Positions 38,490 through 51,277 of a stretch of 64,000 nt of DNA are shown here, piece after piece (position 1 is the stretch's first letter; the number at the start of each line of letters is the position of its first letter). Origin of the DNA: Inia geoffrensis (taxonomy: Eukaryota; Chordata; Mammalia; Artiodactyla; Iniidae); contig CM070899.1 of NCBI GenBank assembly GCA_036417435.1, forward strand, positions 5,275,001-5,339,000, given 5' to 3'. The translations under genes and the position numbers were made by a program. Under the pieces are notes generated by a model. The model made no database searches. It was not told the DNA's origin and saw nothing but the letters and a program-made list of their open reading frames with translations.

Positions 38490-38640
38490 CAGCCTGGTAC
38501 AGGGATGGTGGGTGCAGAGGACCTGGGCTTTGGTTTGGCTGGACCACTAACTCACTCACCAAAGAACAAGTTCTGCCCCAGCTCTGGGCCTCAATTTCCC
38601 CAACTGTGTATACCTCAGAGCTGGACTAAATAAGCAGTTT
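38490..38640 (+). repeat. MIR relic
   Basis: A sense MIR with ggacctgggctttggtttgg followed by tgggcctcaatttccccaac. Confidence 0.5.
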
Positions 38641-40079
38641 TCACATTTCAAAATCATCATCACCAGCAACAATACAACTTCTTTTCCTCAAAGAAATACT
38701 GAGGAGTACTTTAAAAAGATAAAAGAGAGTGGATCTGGTTGAAGTGGAGGGTAAGATGCCTGAAGCACCACTAACCCAGGTGATCTACTGTAGATGGTCT
38801 CAACCTGCTTTCAAGATGGAAACTCCTAACATTTCTACAACTTTAAAAGATTTTTAAGAACTGCTTTGCTTCCTCCTGGTTTACTTCTGATACTATTTTC
38901 TGCAGTCAGTAGTTGACAGGATAGAGTAGACTCAGCTTTCCAGTGTATTTTTTTGGCAGGTAATGACTTTGGTGCCTGCCCACTTTGGAAGCTAACGAGC
39001 CTTTGAAATGGAAAGTCTTGTTTGCCGCAGCTCCACCCACAAGTCCTCTAGAGCTCAAGGATGATAGAAAACTGGCTGCAAAGGAGCAGGAAAGGCCAAC
39101 TGCGGCCCTGGCCTTGAGAGCTGCCAGCGCCTGGAAGAAGGGGCCCCGGCAGCCTGCCCAAGGCCGCGCCACGGAGCGAGTGCGCCGCCCTCTCCAAAGC
39201 TCCCCTGCCGACCAGAAGCATAGGACGGGCCCCACTTACCGTGTGTCAGCTGTCATGACTCCCTGAAAAATGCTCCTAGAGAGCCCGTGTTGCATCCTGG
39301 GAGAAATGCTGGACGCAGTTGTTCTGGGTGGTTCTCCTTCCAGTCCCTCCTCAACCAGCCATGCAACCCTGAGCGAGGGCCACAGCCGATCAGAGGCCAG
39401 GCCTCCTCCCCCACAGAACAGCAGCAATGCCCCCTTCCTGAGCTAACCACCCAACACGGTTGAAAGAATCAAGAAAACTGGTGAAACAGCAGTTTGGGAA
39501 TTGTGAAGTAATTTTTAAGGGGAGGGATTATAATTTATGCTGAGACTGCAGTGAGTCGATCAAGTCATTGCCCCAAGTCCCAGAGGATGAAGCTCTGTCC
39601 TACGATCCACAATCATGTACGGGGTCGCAGGGCAGGGGGAAATCCCGTCTGAACTGTAATCTCGCCTTTGGAACGGGCGCTCACAATTACCAGTGCAGGA
39701 CACAGACTGGCTGGTGCCCACACATGTGCTAAACCGCAGCAGCCTAAGTGATCCGCGGTCTAAAGTCGGTCCCAAGTCTCTCAGGCAGAAGGTCAGGGTT
39801 CCGCTGTGACAGCCCATGAGGTCTCGACTTGTGCAAAAGGCACCCCAGCTCCTCCTTCTGTGCCCAGTATTCAGAGAAAACCCCCTGATGCTCTCAGGCC
39901 ATCCTGAGAGAAGAGCCAGGACCTGTCTACAGCACCTCTCAGCCAAGCCCCAGTCCCCTCAGATAGTTCAGAGAGCCCCCTCTACCATCCAAGGCAGGCA
40001 TCTGACTTCTGAGGAAGTGATTCTGACACACACAAAAAAGCCATTACAGATGACAGGCATCCAGAGACACAGGCCGGTG

Positions 40080-40240
40080 TAGTGGACAGGCCAGCAGACG
40101 GAGTGGGCAGGCTCCGTCATAACCTGCTGTGTGACCGTGAGAGAGTCCTTTGCCCTCTGGGTCCTCGGTCTCCCCATCAGTACACCCAGGGGATCTGGGG
40201 AGATCTCTACAGTCCCCGTGATTCTCAGTCTCCTCTGACG
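40080..40240 (+). repeat. MIR relic
   Basis: Sense MIR blocks are aacctgctgtgtgaccgtga and gggtcctcggtctccccatc. Confidence 0.5.
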
Positions 40241-41699
40241 TCCCTCTGTCCCCTCTGGTCCCCGTACTCACACTGTGGCCATGGCTGCACGTCCGTAGCA
40301 CAGGGAACCCGAGGAGGTAAGTCCTGTATTCCCACCAGGCCAGCTGATCAGAGGGCACAGACCCTCGGAAGGCAGCAGCTTGATTTTTAGACTCTACTTA
40401 AAACCAAACAGGAAAAGGAAGCTGAACCAAAGGCGACGGAGAAACAAACCCCAGTTGAGAACTGAAACCTGGGTAGAAAAGAGAGAAACAGAGCTCGTGG
40501 TGCACAGGCCCACCAGCGTGGGCTGCCTGAAAGCGCCAGGCTGCAGCCTCAAGCTCCAGCACTTTCTGCAGGGCCGGGATGAGGTCGCAGCCAGGCAGGG
40601 CGTTTTGAAAGGTCAAGGGCCAGACTCCCTCACCGGTCAGGATGCCGAGGCCCAGCGCCGAGGGCTTCCTACAAGCGTTCGTGGAAAGGTGCCCCGGCCC
40701 ATCCTCCAGAGAATAAAAGACGACATGATGAGGTTATAGCTGGTGAAGGCTTCAGTTTTACCCCGGTATAAATTCTACACTTGTGTCGGGGAGACGCTTC
40801 TCACTAACGGTGACGTTTCTGTCGGCAACTTAGGACCCGAAAGGAAAATTTCTGAGGAATGATGGAAACCTGGCCTCGTCACTGGCTCATTAAGGGAACC
40901 TGGGCTTCTGTTTCCTCAGCTGTAAAATGGGGCTAATAATTCTTAGTTTGCTTGTCTCCACAGGGTCCTCATGAAGATAAGGTCCATTCCCAATCCTTCA
41001 TTCAAAATTGACTGAGGACCCACAAAATGTCAGGCACTGTGCTAGAAACTAGAGACAAAACATTGATGGGAACAGCAGTTACTTGTCCTTAAAGGGTTTT
41101 TGCGGGTTAGAAAGGAAGAGACTGACAGGTTAGCAAATGGATGTGTTAAGATGTTATTATTGATATAGTGGAAAACAGCTACGCCGAGAACAGTACAAAA
41201 GAAAGATCACTTCTAACTAGAGAGCTGAAAGCACGGGCAGTGAGAGCTGAAGGCTGAAAGTGCATTTTCAAAGGATTTCAAAGATACGCATCTCCCTTTA
41301 AACACAGCTTCAGGTTGCAAACCACAAACTTTGACATACTGTGGTTTTTCATTTTCTCTTAGTTCAAAATATTTTCTATTTTTCCCTGTGACTTCTTTTA
41401 TCATAGATTATTGAGAAATATTTTGTTTAATTTCCAAATATTTGGTGTTATCTTACCTCTGTTATTATTTATTTCTAATTTAATTCTACTGTGGTCAAAG
41501 AACATACTTAGAATCTCTTCTTTTGTTTTTCCTGGTTTGACTGCAGTCCTTTTAAATTTACTGACACTTGTTTGATGGTCCAGCAGGTAGTCGATCTTGG
41601 TGAATGTACTACATGCACAAGAAAAGACGACGTGTTCTGAAATTGGGTGCAGTTTTCTAAAAATGTCAATTAAGTCAAGGTGGTTAAAAGTGTGGTTCG

Positions 41700-42040
41700 G
41701 GGGCTTCCCTGCTGGCACAGTGGTTAAGAATTTGCTTGCCAAGGCAGGAGACACAGGTTCGAGCCCTGGTCCGGGAAGATCCCACATGCCGCAGAGCAAC
41801 TAAGCCCGTGCACCACAACTACTGAGCCTGCGCTCTAGAGCCCATGAGCCACAACTACTGAGCCCACATGCCACAACTACTGAAGCCCGTGCACCTAGAG
41901 CCCGTGCTCCGCAACGAGAAGCCACCACAACGAGAAGCCCGCGCACAGCAACGAAGAGTAGCCCCCGCTCACTACAACTAGAGAAAGCCTGCGTGCAGCA
42001 ACGAAGACCCAACGCAGCCATAAATGAATTAAAAAAAAAA
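41700..42040 (+). repeat. CHR-type SINE, long form
   Basis: The full modular structure is present with several cacaactactgagcc repeats. The duplication is aaaagtgtggttcgg on the left and aaaagtgtggttcag on the right. Confidence 0.94.
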
Positions 42041-42152
42041 AAAAGTGTGGTTCAGATCTTATGTCTTTATTGGTTTGCGGTCATTGTTGACTTATTTTTG
42101 TCTAATTGTTGTATCAATTGCTGAGACAAAGGTGTTAAAATCTCCAAACATG

Positions 42153-42352
42153 GGCTTCCCTGGTGGCGCAGTGGTTGAGAGTCCGCCTGCCGATGCAGGG
42201 GACACAGGTTCGTGCCCCAGTTTGGGAAGATCCCACATGCCACGGAGCGGCTGGGCCCGTGAGCCATGGCCACTGAGCCTGTGCGTCCGGAGCCTGTGCT
42301 CCGCAATGGGAGAGGCCACAACAGTGAGAGACCCGCGTACCGCAAAAAAAAA
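42153..42352 (+). repeat. CHR-type SINE, short form
   Basis: It has exact 16-bp duplications aaaatctccaaacatg at 42137-42152 and 42353-42368 and is inserted in the antisense L1. The perfect duplication suggests recent insertion, so it is a good presence/absence marker. Confidence 0.96.
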
Positions 42353-42604
42353 AAAATCTCCAAACATGATTGTGGATTTGTATTTGTCTATTTTTATTTC
42401 ATGTATTTTGAAGCTCTTGTTAGGTACATATATTTTTAAGACTATTCTATTTTCTGGATGGACTGACTCTTTCTTTGATCAGTATGAAATGCCCCTCTTT
42501 ATTGCTGGTAACATTCTTTGTCTTTAAGGTTACTTTATCTGATATTAATGTAGCCACTGGAACTTCCTTATGCTTACTATTTACCTAGTATATCTTCTTC
42601 CATC

Positions 42605-42835
42605 CTTATTGGTTTTCCACTGCTGCTATAACAAATTACCACAAACTTATGGCTTATAACAACACAAATTTATGACCTTAGTTTTGTAAGATAATAGTAG
42701 GCCAGCCATCTGACATAGATCTCAATGGCCTCACTGGGCTCAAATCAAGGTGTTGGAAGTGATACAGTCTCTTCTGAAGGCTCTAAAGGAGAATTTCCTG
42801 GCTTTTTTTTCAGATTCTAGAGGCTGCCTGTACTC
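42605..42835. repeat. Unassigned mammalian repeat, probably LTR-type
   Basis: The blocks tgctataacaaattaccaca, aatcaaggtgttggaagtg and agattctagaggctgcctgt recur in mammalian genomes as an LTR-like repeat. I cannot name the family with certainty. It interrupts the surrounding L1. Confidence 0.45.
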
Positions 42836-42911
42836 CTTGGCTCGTGATATACATATATGTTATGAAATAATCACCACAAGTAAGCTAATGAACATATCCA
42901 TCCCTACCTTT

Positions 42912-43284
42912 TTTTTTTTTTTTCAAAGATAGATTTTATTCATTTTATTTTATTTATTTATTTTTGGCTGTGTTGGGTCTTCACTGCTGTGCACCGGCTT
43001 TCTCTAGTTGTGGCAAGCAGGGCACTTTTCATTGTGGTGTGTGGGCTTCTTATTGCGGTGGCTTCTCTTGCTGCAGAGCATGGGCTCTAGGTGCGCGGGC
43101 TTCAGTAGTTGTGGCTCATGGGCTCAGCAGTTGTGGCTCGTGGGCTCTAGAGCGCAGGCTCAGCGGTTGTGGCGCACGGGCTTAGTTGCTCCGCGGCATG
43201 TGGGATCTTCTTGGACCGGGGCTCGAACCTGTGTCCCCTGCATTGGCAGGCGGATTCTTAACCACTGCACCACCAGGGAAGCCC
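42912..43284 (-). repeat. CHR-type SINE, long form
   Basis: A reverse long element from a T/TTTA-rich tail to caccagggaagccc. The flanks tccctacctttt and tctctacctttt are the likely duplication. Confidence 0.9.
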
Positions 43285-45139
43285 TATCTCTACCTTTTAA
43301 TTGGAATATTTAGTCCATTTACATTTAATTTATTGATATGATTGGGTAGAGATCTACCATTTTGCTACTTTTCTGTTTATCTCATTTGTTTTTGGTTCCC
43401 CTGTTGCGCCTTTCCTGCATTCTTTTGGGTAAACTAAATACCCTTTAGAATTCCATTTAAATTTTTCTACTGACTTTTTAGCTATTCCTCTTTACATTAG
43501 TTTTTAGACGTCTTTCTAGGGATTAAAATATACATTCTTAACTTTGTACAGTATACTTAGAATTAATATTGTACACTTCATGTAAAATGTAAGAACTTTA
43601 TAACTGCATAAATCCACTCCCACCCTTAATAGTATAGTAGTCCTATGCATTATATATTCTCAATAGAACACTGTATGTGTGTCTGTATTTTTTAATTATG
43701 GAAAAAGTCTTTTATATTTACCCTTCCCAGTATTCTTCATCCTATCCTAAACATCTGAGTTGCCTGGTATCCTTTTTCTTCAGCCTGAGGAACTGCCAGT
43801 AGCACTTCTTGTACAATCAGGTATGCTGGCAATAAATTCTCTTACCCTTCCTTTATCTGAAAAATGTCTTCATTTTGCTTACATACTTAAAGGCACTTTT
43901 TTTTTTTCTGAATAGAGAACTCTGAGATTTTTGTCTTTCCCTTTCAGCACCTTAAAAATGTTGTTCTACTGTCTTCTGGCATCCGTGGTATCTGATGAGA
44001 AGTCAGCCGTCATTCATATAATCCTCTCTATATAATTTCTCTCCCGTTATGATACACTGCAGTTATGATACACTGCACAGTCTCGGCCATGCTGTCTTCC
44101 TTTAAAGGTATTGAGTTTGTCCTGGCAGTTAGGTAAATTATTGGCAGGTCCTTTTATTGTTAACAAGCTTGAATTAATTCTTTCTTAAGTTCTACTTCTA
44201 TTTTGATTTAGCCCTAGGGTATGTCCCTTACTCAAGGTCATAGTCCTTACTCCTAATGCGTAGCTGTTCTGGGGTCTCAACTGAATGCCTAGGTGCTGCT
44301 CAGTGAGGTCTCTTCATTCAGGTGGACAGGGATCTCCAGCAGTTCCCAGCACTGCATGACCTCTGGCATCATCATTCAGCTCTTAGCCCTACAGGAGGCA
44401 ATCTGTGCTAGGTCTCGAGGAGAGTGCCATTCTACTCATTCACAGCCAGCACTTAGCCAACAACCCAAAGTGAATTCCCTACACAAAACTCAACATGGCT
44501 TCCTCTTCCCTACTTCCTTGCCCTGCAACATCCAGCTATTTCAGTAGCTTGGAATTCCAACAACTGACTCTTCCGCTCACTGAGATCAACTTTCAGCTTG
44601 GATTCCACCATTCTGTGCCAAGACCAGAAAGAGACTCCAGGTAGAAAGCTAGAGCCATTGTGGGGCTTATCATGTGCGTTTCTCCACTCAAAGATCAGAG
44701 TACTGTGCTGCCTGTTCAATGCCTGCAAACAGCCAGAATTTAATATTTTGTCTGAGTTTCAATATCCTTCATATATTTAGGAATTCTGTATATTTTGTTC
44801 AGTTTCACAGTTGTTTTTCTCAAGATGACAAGTCTATTACAAATACTCTGTCATGGCCAGAAGCAGAAGTTGATTATGATTATTAAAGTACCAAAGGGTA
44901 ATCTTTTTCATTTCCTGAGCATTTCCTAAAGATATTGGTTTCAGTGTAAATATCCTCACTGTGAGAAATGTGCCTTTTACTTTCATCCTTCATTTCCTCT
45001 GTCCTCCAAACATGTTACTACTGTTTTTTCTTGGTTTCAGTAAGAATCTTTCGGGGGCATTTTTTAAAAACTCTACCATCTGGCTTAATACAGCACTTGA
45101 GTAGGATTATGAGACGGAGCAAGAAACGTGGCAAGATTT

Positions 45140-45510
45140 ATGAACAGGGTGTTACGAGACATGGATTCCAGCCCATGCTTTATTATTGGCATGCTGTATG
45201 CCCTTGGGCATTCACTTCCTCACTTTCGACCCTGGCTTCCTCATCTGTTCAATGAAAGGACTGATTATATTAATAACTATGGGCTGCAGGTACACCACCA
45301 ATTCCTAAATCAACTGTGTCAGGGAAATAGAAAGTACTGGAAAAATATGATAGGGGCTGTTGACACTTGAAGAGCAATTTAGTGAGAGAGTTAAGAAATG
45401 TCGTTTAAGGTAGCACCCTATAATGTGTTCCTATGAATTGAGCTCAGCACCTAGTATACTGTTTAGGATATAGTAGGTACAGGGTAGATGTTAATTGCAC
45501 GAATGAATGT
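45140..45510 (+). repeat. MIR SINE
   Basis: Sense MIR landmarks atgcccttgggcattcactt and cctggcttcctcatctgttc are followed, after an insert, by tatagtaggtacagggtaga. Confidence 0.5.
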
Positions 45511-46049
45511 ATGAATGAACAAATGAAAGAGAGGGGCACCAAATCTCACACAGGATATTAAATGCTAAAGCATTTGGCCCTTGATCATGCTCAATAAACA
45601 ACAACTATATTGACTTGAAAGAGGTGTTTTCCATGTGGCTAGATCCCAAAAGGAAGCAGAATGGTTGACAAGGAATCAGGAAGCTATACTAAGAGACACC
45701 TTGCTTAGGAGATCTAGTTAAGATCTAGCTGCTGTGTGGCTTGGGGACGTCACCTTCTGTGGACTGTAGTTTCCGTTTCTTTAAACAGACCAACCACTCT
45801 TCTTCTCTGCCTCAGTGGTATATTTGAGCATAAAAGGGTCTTTGACTAAGAAATACAGAAAAAAATTATGCTTGTGTAATACTGGCTTTTCATGAGAATT
45901 TGTGTTAAAAAGAGGCAAAGTGTTCTGAGCAGTAGGTCCTTGTCTTCTAGGAGTAGAGAAAAAGAGGACAGAGAAATGGCTACACAGAATTAGTTAACAT
46001 CATTGACATGTTATGAAAACCTACTAGCAAGGCTCATGACCAACTGTAG

Positions 46050-46315
46050 TCAAACTTGGATTTGTCCTTCAAGACCCAACTTACATATCGCCTCTTCAGT
46101 GAGGTGTCTAATGCCCTCCAGGCCCCCAGAGAAAATTATTCCTGCTGCTGTGTTTCTTCAGCATTTTACAGCATTATCAATTTAGTTGTCACAGATCACT
46201 GTCCTTTAGGTAAGGGCTACCATGTTTTATTCACCTTTTATAACCACCTGTACCCAGCACAATTCTTGGTACACACTGGGCGTTCAGAATGTTTGTTAAG
46301 CTATTCTGCTGCAGA
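46050..46315 (+). mobile_element. L2 LINE 3' fragment
   Basis: The blocks ccttcaagacccaacttaca, ctcttcagtgaggtgtctaa and ggtacacactgggcgttcag are typical of the L2 3' end. Confidence 0.65.
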
Positions 46316-46644
46316 GACTGGGACTCAAGAAGTACAGGAATTATTAGTGGTACAGAGAGGGGAGAGATACGGCCTTGTTTTTCAAATCTCAGCATTTGGA
46401 AAGGGAATGGTTGAGCCTTGCCCATAATACCACGGTCCTCTGCCCCAAGGAACTTCCATCCCAACTAAGCTCCTGGCCAAACTCATCTGCAGCATAAATC
46501 AACATGACTAGCTGAGGCAACTGAATGTTCCAAGGAAACAATGATGAACTCACAGGGGAAAATGATAATATCTCTGAGAAGTGTAAGCACTATTAAAAAA
46601 AAAAAAAAGGCTTAAAAGAAAGGCAACTAATGAAGAAACCTGTG

Positions 46645-48004
46645 ATATATAGTAAGAAATATACATCTGGTCTTCGTCCCTGTTTCTGGCTCATAGCTCT
46701 CAAAACCCTTGGAATTTCCAAAGTATAAGAGGAATGGAAGCATCCTTTGTTATAATACTTGGCCTCTGGTCTTCATTTCCTGAAACAGTTTTGTGTGATA
46801 ACAGTGAAACTGATGTCTTTTGTTACTGATAACAAGCCCCTTTCAACCACCCTTGAATTAATGTTAATGAGGTGACTTTTGGAAAGCCCCTAAGGATGAG
46901 GGCTGGTTGCCTGGAGAACCAACCATGTGATTAGAGGGTTGTAACTTGCAACCCACAGCCTTGACCTCAACTTCCAAGGAGGGCAGAGAGGCTGATACAG
47001 TAAGTCTCCTACATACGAACCTTCAAGCTGTGAACTTTCAAAGATGCAAACGTGCGTTCCATCAACGTCAGGCGTGAGTGAAATAGCAGCTTGCCCTCCA
47101 TCTCCTATTGCTGGCGATCCTTCAGCTGTACCATCTCCCACCTCCTCTCCCCCCTCCAGTCAGTAACTCTTCTTGCCTGTTCACTCAATGCCAGCCCCCA
47201 TATGCCAGCTGTTGTACTGGACTACTGTACTTTTCAAGGTACTATACTGTAAGATTAAAAACGTTTTATTGTGTTTGTTTTTTTACGTATTATTTGTGTG
47301 AAAAGTATTATAAACCTATTACAGTACAGTACTATATAGCCGATTATGTTAGTTGGGTGCCTAGACTAACTCTGTTGGACTTAAGAACAAATTGGACTTA
47401 CGAACGTGCTCTCGGAATGGAACTCGTTTGTATGTAGGGGACTTACTGTATTGAGTTCAGTCACCAATGGCTAATGATTTGCTCAATCACACCTATTTAA
47501 TGAAGCCTCCATAAACTCCCAAAAGGACAGGGTTTGGAGAGCTTCCAGGTTGGTGAAGAGAACGTATCCACAAGCTGGGAGGGGGGCACAAGCTAAACAT
47601 GAGAACAGAAGCCCCTGTGCTCAGGACCCTTCTGGACCCAGCCTTTTATATTTTTTCCTCTAGCTGTTCATTTGTATCCTTTAATATCCTTTGTAATAAT
47701 CTGGTTTCCTGAGTTCCATAAGCTCTTCTATCAAATTAACTGAACCCCAGGAAGGGGGCATGAGAGCCTCCAATTAATAGCCAGTTGGTCTGAAGCCCAG
47801 GTAATAACCTGGATTTGTGATTGGCATTTGAAGCAGGGGGAGGAACAGCCTTGTGGGACAGAGCCCTTAATCTGTGGGATCTGATGCGATCTCCAGGTAA
47901 AAAGCATCAGAATTGAGTTAAACTTAGAACACCCAGCTGGTACTGCAGAACTGCTTGATGTGTGAAAACACCACACACCTGGGGTCAGAAGTGAAGCAGT
48001 GTTG
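46645..48004 (+). mobile_element. Solitary LTR-like repeat, copy 2, interrupted by a Tigger-like element
   Basis: It matches the repeat at 2455-3170 over most of that repeat's length and extends further right (ctgatgcgatctccaggtaa, acacccagctggtactgc). A Tigger-like element splits it at 46998-47448. The LTR resumes at ttgagttcagtcaccaatgg, lining up with gattgggttcaatcacctat in the other copy. No viral genes are seen. Confidence 0.7.
46998..47448. mobile_element. Tigger-like non-autonomous DNA transposon
   Basis: Terminal inverted repeats are cagtaagtctcctacatacg at the left and, reverse-complemented, cagtaagtcccctacataca at the right. TA dinucleotides flank both ends (46996-46997 and 47449-47450). 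The 451 bp hold no transposase. Removing it restores LTR continuity with one TA. Confidence 0.88.
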
Positions 48005-48788
48005 GTCTACAAATAATAAATGCTGCAGGGAGTGTGGCGAAAAGGGACCCCTCCTACACTGTTGATGGGAATGCAAATTGGTGCAGCCACTATGGAGAAC
48101 AGTATGGAGGTCCCTTAAAAGACTAAAAACAGAGTTACCATATGATCCAGCAATCCCACTCCTGGGCATTTATCCGGAGAAAACCATAATTTGAAAATAT
48201 ACATGCACCCCAATGTTCATAGTGGCAAAATTTACAATAGCCAAGGCATGGAAGCAACCTAAGTGTCCATCGACAGATGAATGGATAAAGAAGATGTGGT
48301 AATATATACACAATGGAGTATTACTCAGCCATAAAAAAATGAAATAAAGCCATTTGCAGCAACAAGGATGGACCTGGAGATTAACATACCACGTGAAGTA
48401 AGTCAGACAAAGACAAATACCATATGATATCACTTATATGTGGAATCTAAAATATGACACAAATGAACTTATTTACGACACAGAAACAGACTCACAGACA
48501 TAGAAAATAAACATGGTTACCAAAGGGGAAAGGGAGTAAGGGGTAAATTAGGAGTTTGGGATTAGCAGATATAAACTACTGTACATAAAACAGATAAACA
48601 ACAAGGTCCTACTATATAGCACAGGGAACTACATTCAATATCTTGTAATAAATTACAATGGAAAAGAATCTGACAAAGAAAAAAAACAAAACAAAACTGA
48701 ATCACTTTGCTTTACACCAGAAACTAACACAACATTGTAAATCAACTATACTTCAATAAAACTAAAACATAAAAAACAAATAAAGTAG
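48005..48788 (+). mobile_element. 5'-truncated L1
   Basis: A sense L1 3' end from ggtctacaaataataaatgc to an A-rich tail. The 17-bp duplication gaagtgaagcagtgttg (47988-48004) and gaagtgaagcagtattg (48789-48805) differs at one position. Confidence 0.93.
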
Positions 48789-49339
48789 GAAGTGAAGCAG
48801 TATTGTGGTAGAGCAGTGTAACAGTAAATGAAGCACACAGGAGTTTCTCCTTTAGAAAACCTATACCATGGGAAACGGAATTTGAAAATTTAATAAGCAT
48901 GATAAAAGTTATTGGAGATATAAGGAAAGACATACAATGACGTGGGAATAAGCAGTGAGAAAGAAGAACCAAGCAATATTTTAGTATAAAAATATAATTG
49001 TTGAAATAAAGAACCCAATGCATAGCCTCAGAAGAACTGAGAGAGATGAAAAACACAAAATCAGGTCAAAGAACTGACCGAGACACATCAGGAAGTGAAA
49101 AAGAGGAGGACAGGAGAAAAGTACCAGTTTCTGTGAAAAAGGCATCTGAGAAGGAAAGAAAAACAAAGAGATGAAATACTTGCAGAAATAATGTCAGAAT
49201 TTTTCAGAATTCAAGAAAGATGTAAGACCTCAGACTGAAAAGGCTCACAGGGTGACAAACAGAATTGATAAGTAAAAAATGTAAGTGTGCATGTGCACAC
49301 ACATGGATTATAATACTATTCAAAAACATCAGACAATGA

Positions 49340-49700
49340 GGACTTCCCTGCTGGTGCAGTGGTTAAGAATCCACCTGCCAATGCAGGGGACACAGGTTCA
49401 ATCCCCAGTCTGGGGAGATCCCACATGCCACGGAGTAACTAAGCCCGTGCACCACTACTACTGAGCCTGTGCTCTAAAGCCTGCGAGCCACAACTACTGA
49501 GCTCGCGTGCCACAACTACTGAAGCCCATGCGCCTAGAACCCGTGCTCTGCAACAAGAGAAGCCACCACAGTGAGAAGCCTGTGCACCGCGACAAAGAGT
49601 AGCTCCAGCTCGCCACAACTAGAGAAGGCCCACACACAGGAACGAAGACCCAATGCAGCCAAAAGGAAATAAATAAAACAAAATTAATTAATTAAAAAAA
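49340..49700 (+). repeat. CHR-type SINE, long form
   Basis: It has a gacttccctgctggtgcagt head, several ctactgagc modules and a taattaattaaa-type tail. The flanks aacatcagacaatga and aaaatcagacagaga are the likely duplication. Confidence 0.9.
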
Positions 49701-49926
49701 ATCAGACAGAGAGAAAATTCTAAAAAGCTTTCCAAGTAAAATCAGATGACCAATTAAAGAAAAACAATCAGAACAGACTTCTATATCCTAGCTGCAGTAA
49801 GACAACAGGATATTATCTTCAGAATACTGGACGAAAAACTTTGATACTCACATTTCATACCTAGCTAAACCATTATTTAAGGGTGGGGCGGCGGAAATGT
49901 ACTTTCAGGTATATAAGATCTTAGAG

Positions 49927-50144
49927 GGCTTCCCTGGTGGCGCAGTGGTTGGGAGTCCAACTGCCGATGCAGGGGACGCGGGTTTGTGTCCCGGTCCGGG
50001 AGGATCCCACGTGCCGCAGAGCGGCTGGGCCCGTGAGCCATGGCCGCTGCGCCTGCGCGTCTGGAGCCTGTGCTCCGCAACGGGAGAGGCCACAACAGTG
50101 AGAGGCCCGCGTACCACAAAAAAAAGAAAAAAGAAAAAAGAAAA
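49927..50144 (+). repeat. CHR-type SINE, short form
   Basis: A near-consensus short element with an aaaaaag-interrupted tail. No clear duplication was found. Confidence 0.9.
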
Positions 50145-50164
50145 TTTACGAAGGAAGAAATAAC

Positions 50165-51075
50165 AAGATATAAAAAATGGGAGCATATAATTGAATACTA
50201 TTCAGCCATAAAAAGGAGGCAGGTACTGACACACGCTACAGCACGGATTAACCTTGAAATCATTATGCAAAGTGAAAGAAGCCAGACATGAAAGGTCACA
50301 TACTGTATGATTCCATTCACATGTGATACCCAGAATTCACAGAGACAGAACACAGATTAGTGCCGTCACGGGGCGGGGCGGGGAGGGGTGGGGAGGGTCA
50401 TTTGTGTCTGGATCTTCATTTATAAAGGTGACTGAGTTACGACAATGCCGTTTAACGTTACTGACAGTTCCCCTTGAAACAAGAGGTTTGGAATTGCGAA
50501 AGCACCAGTGTTGGTCAGGAGGCAGGAAGGAGCAAGGGGAAGGCAGAGGCGACAGCCCTTCTTGGAGTTTCCGTGGGAAGAGCAGAGCAGGGTAAACAGA
50601 TTAGGATTGGCTGGTTTGAATAATTCCAACAGGCTGGGGGGCCCAGGGGCTGTCCCTAGCTGTCTGGTACCTGTCCCAGGCTTGATTTAGGGCAGGGGAA
50701 ATACTGGCCTGGTGTGTGGGTTAGATAAAGGGGGTGGCTGAGGGTATGGACTCCAGACTGGTTGGTCTGTACATGAAAGGTGGACCCACCAACAAATTTA
50801 CTGTCTAGAGGAATTAGCCAGCCCTGGGAGGGGCAGTCTCTCCCCAGCCAGCAAGGCCCCTCAAAGATGTCAAGACATCAAAAAAAAAACCCATTAAAAA
50901 TATAATTAATATGGAGGGGAGGGGAGGGAGGTATGGGAAGAGATTACTTAATGAGTACGGAGTTTCCTTTTGATAAAAGTGATAAAAAGGCTTTGAAACT
51001 AAATAGTAGTGACGGTTGCACAGCTCTGTGAATGTACTAAATATCACTGAATTGCAGACTGCAGAATGATTAAAA
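50165..51075 (+). mobile_element. L1 3' end fragment, interrupted
   Basis: The L1 blocks gaatactattcagccataaa and tatgattccattcacatgtg end near 50400. The L1 3' UTR resumes after about 480 bp with gagtacggagtttcctttt and gtgaatgtactaaatatcac. The middle, about 50400-50880, is not recognisably L1. Confidence 0.6.
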
Positions 51076-51237
51076 TGTTTTTTTAAAACAGTTAGAAAAA
51101 TTACGGGGGCGGGGCAAAAATCTAGTGAAGCTTCTTATAGCCTGAGGTTTAATTTATGTTTGAATAAGCAATGATAATCAGTAACCATTTTTTAAGAAAG
51201 TGTATCTATAATTTTGAACAAAAATTCCAGATACACC

Positions 51238-51240
<3 letters not shown>

Positions 51241-51277
<37 letters not shown>
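51241..51277. repeat. (GT)n microsatellite, 18 units
   Basis: A perfect GT run followed by a g-rich stretch. Confidence 0.97.

Larger units (their letters stand above)
41330..44180 (-). mobile_element. Antisense L1 block, old, with three SINE insertions
   Basis: The + strand shows reverse L1 motifs such as ctactgtggtcaaagaacat, ttaaatttactgacacttg, gttactttatctgatattaa, tatttagtccatttacattt and tctgatgagaagtcagccgt. The order fits one L1 or HAL1-like element read backwards. It is broken by SINEs at 41700, 42153 and 42912 and by a non-L1 insert at about 42605-42835. Confidence 0.7.
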
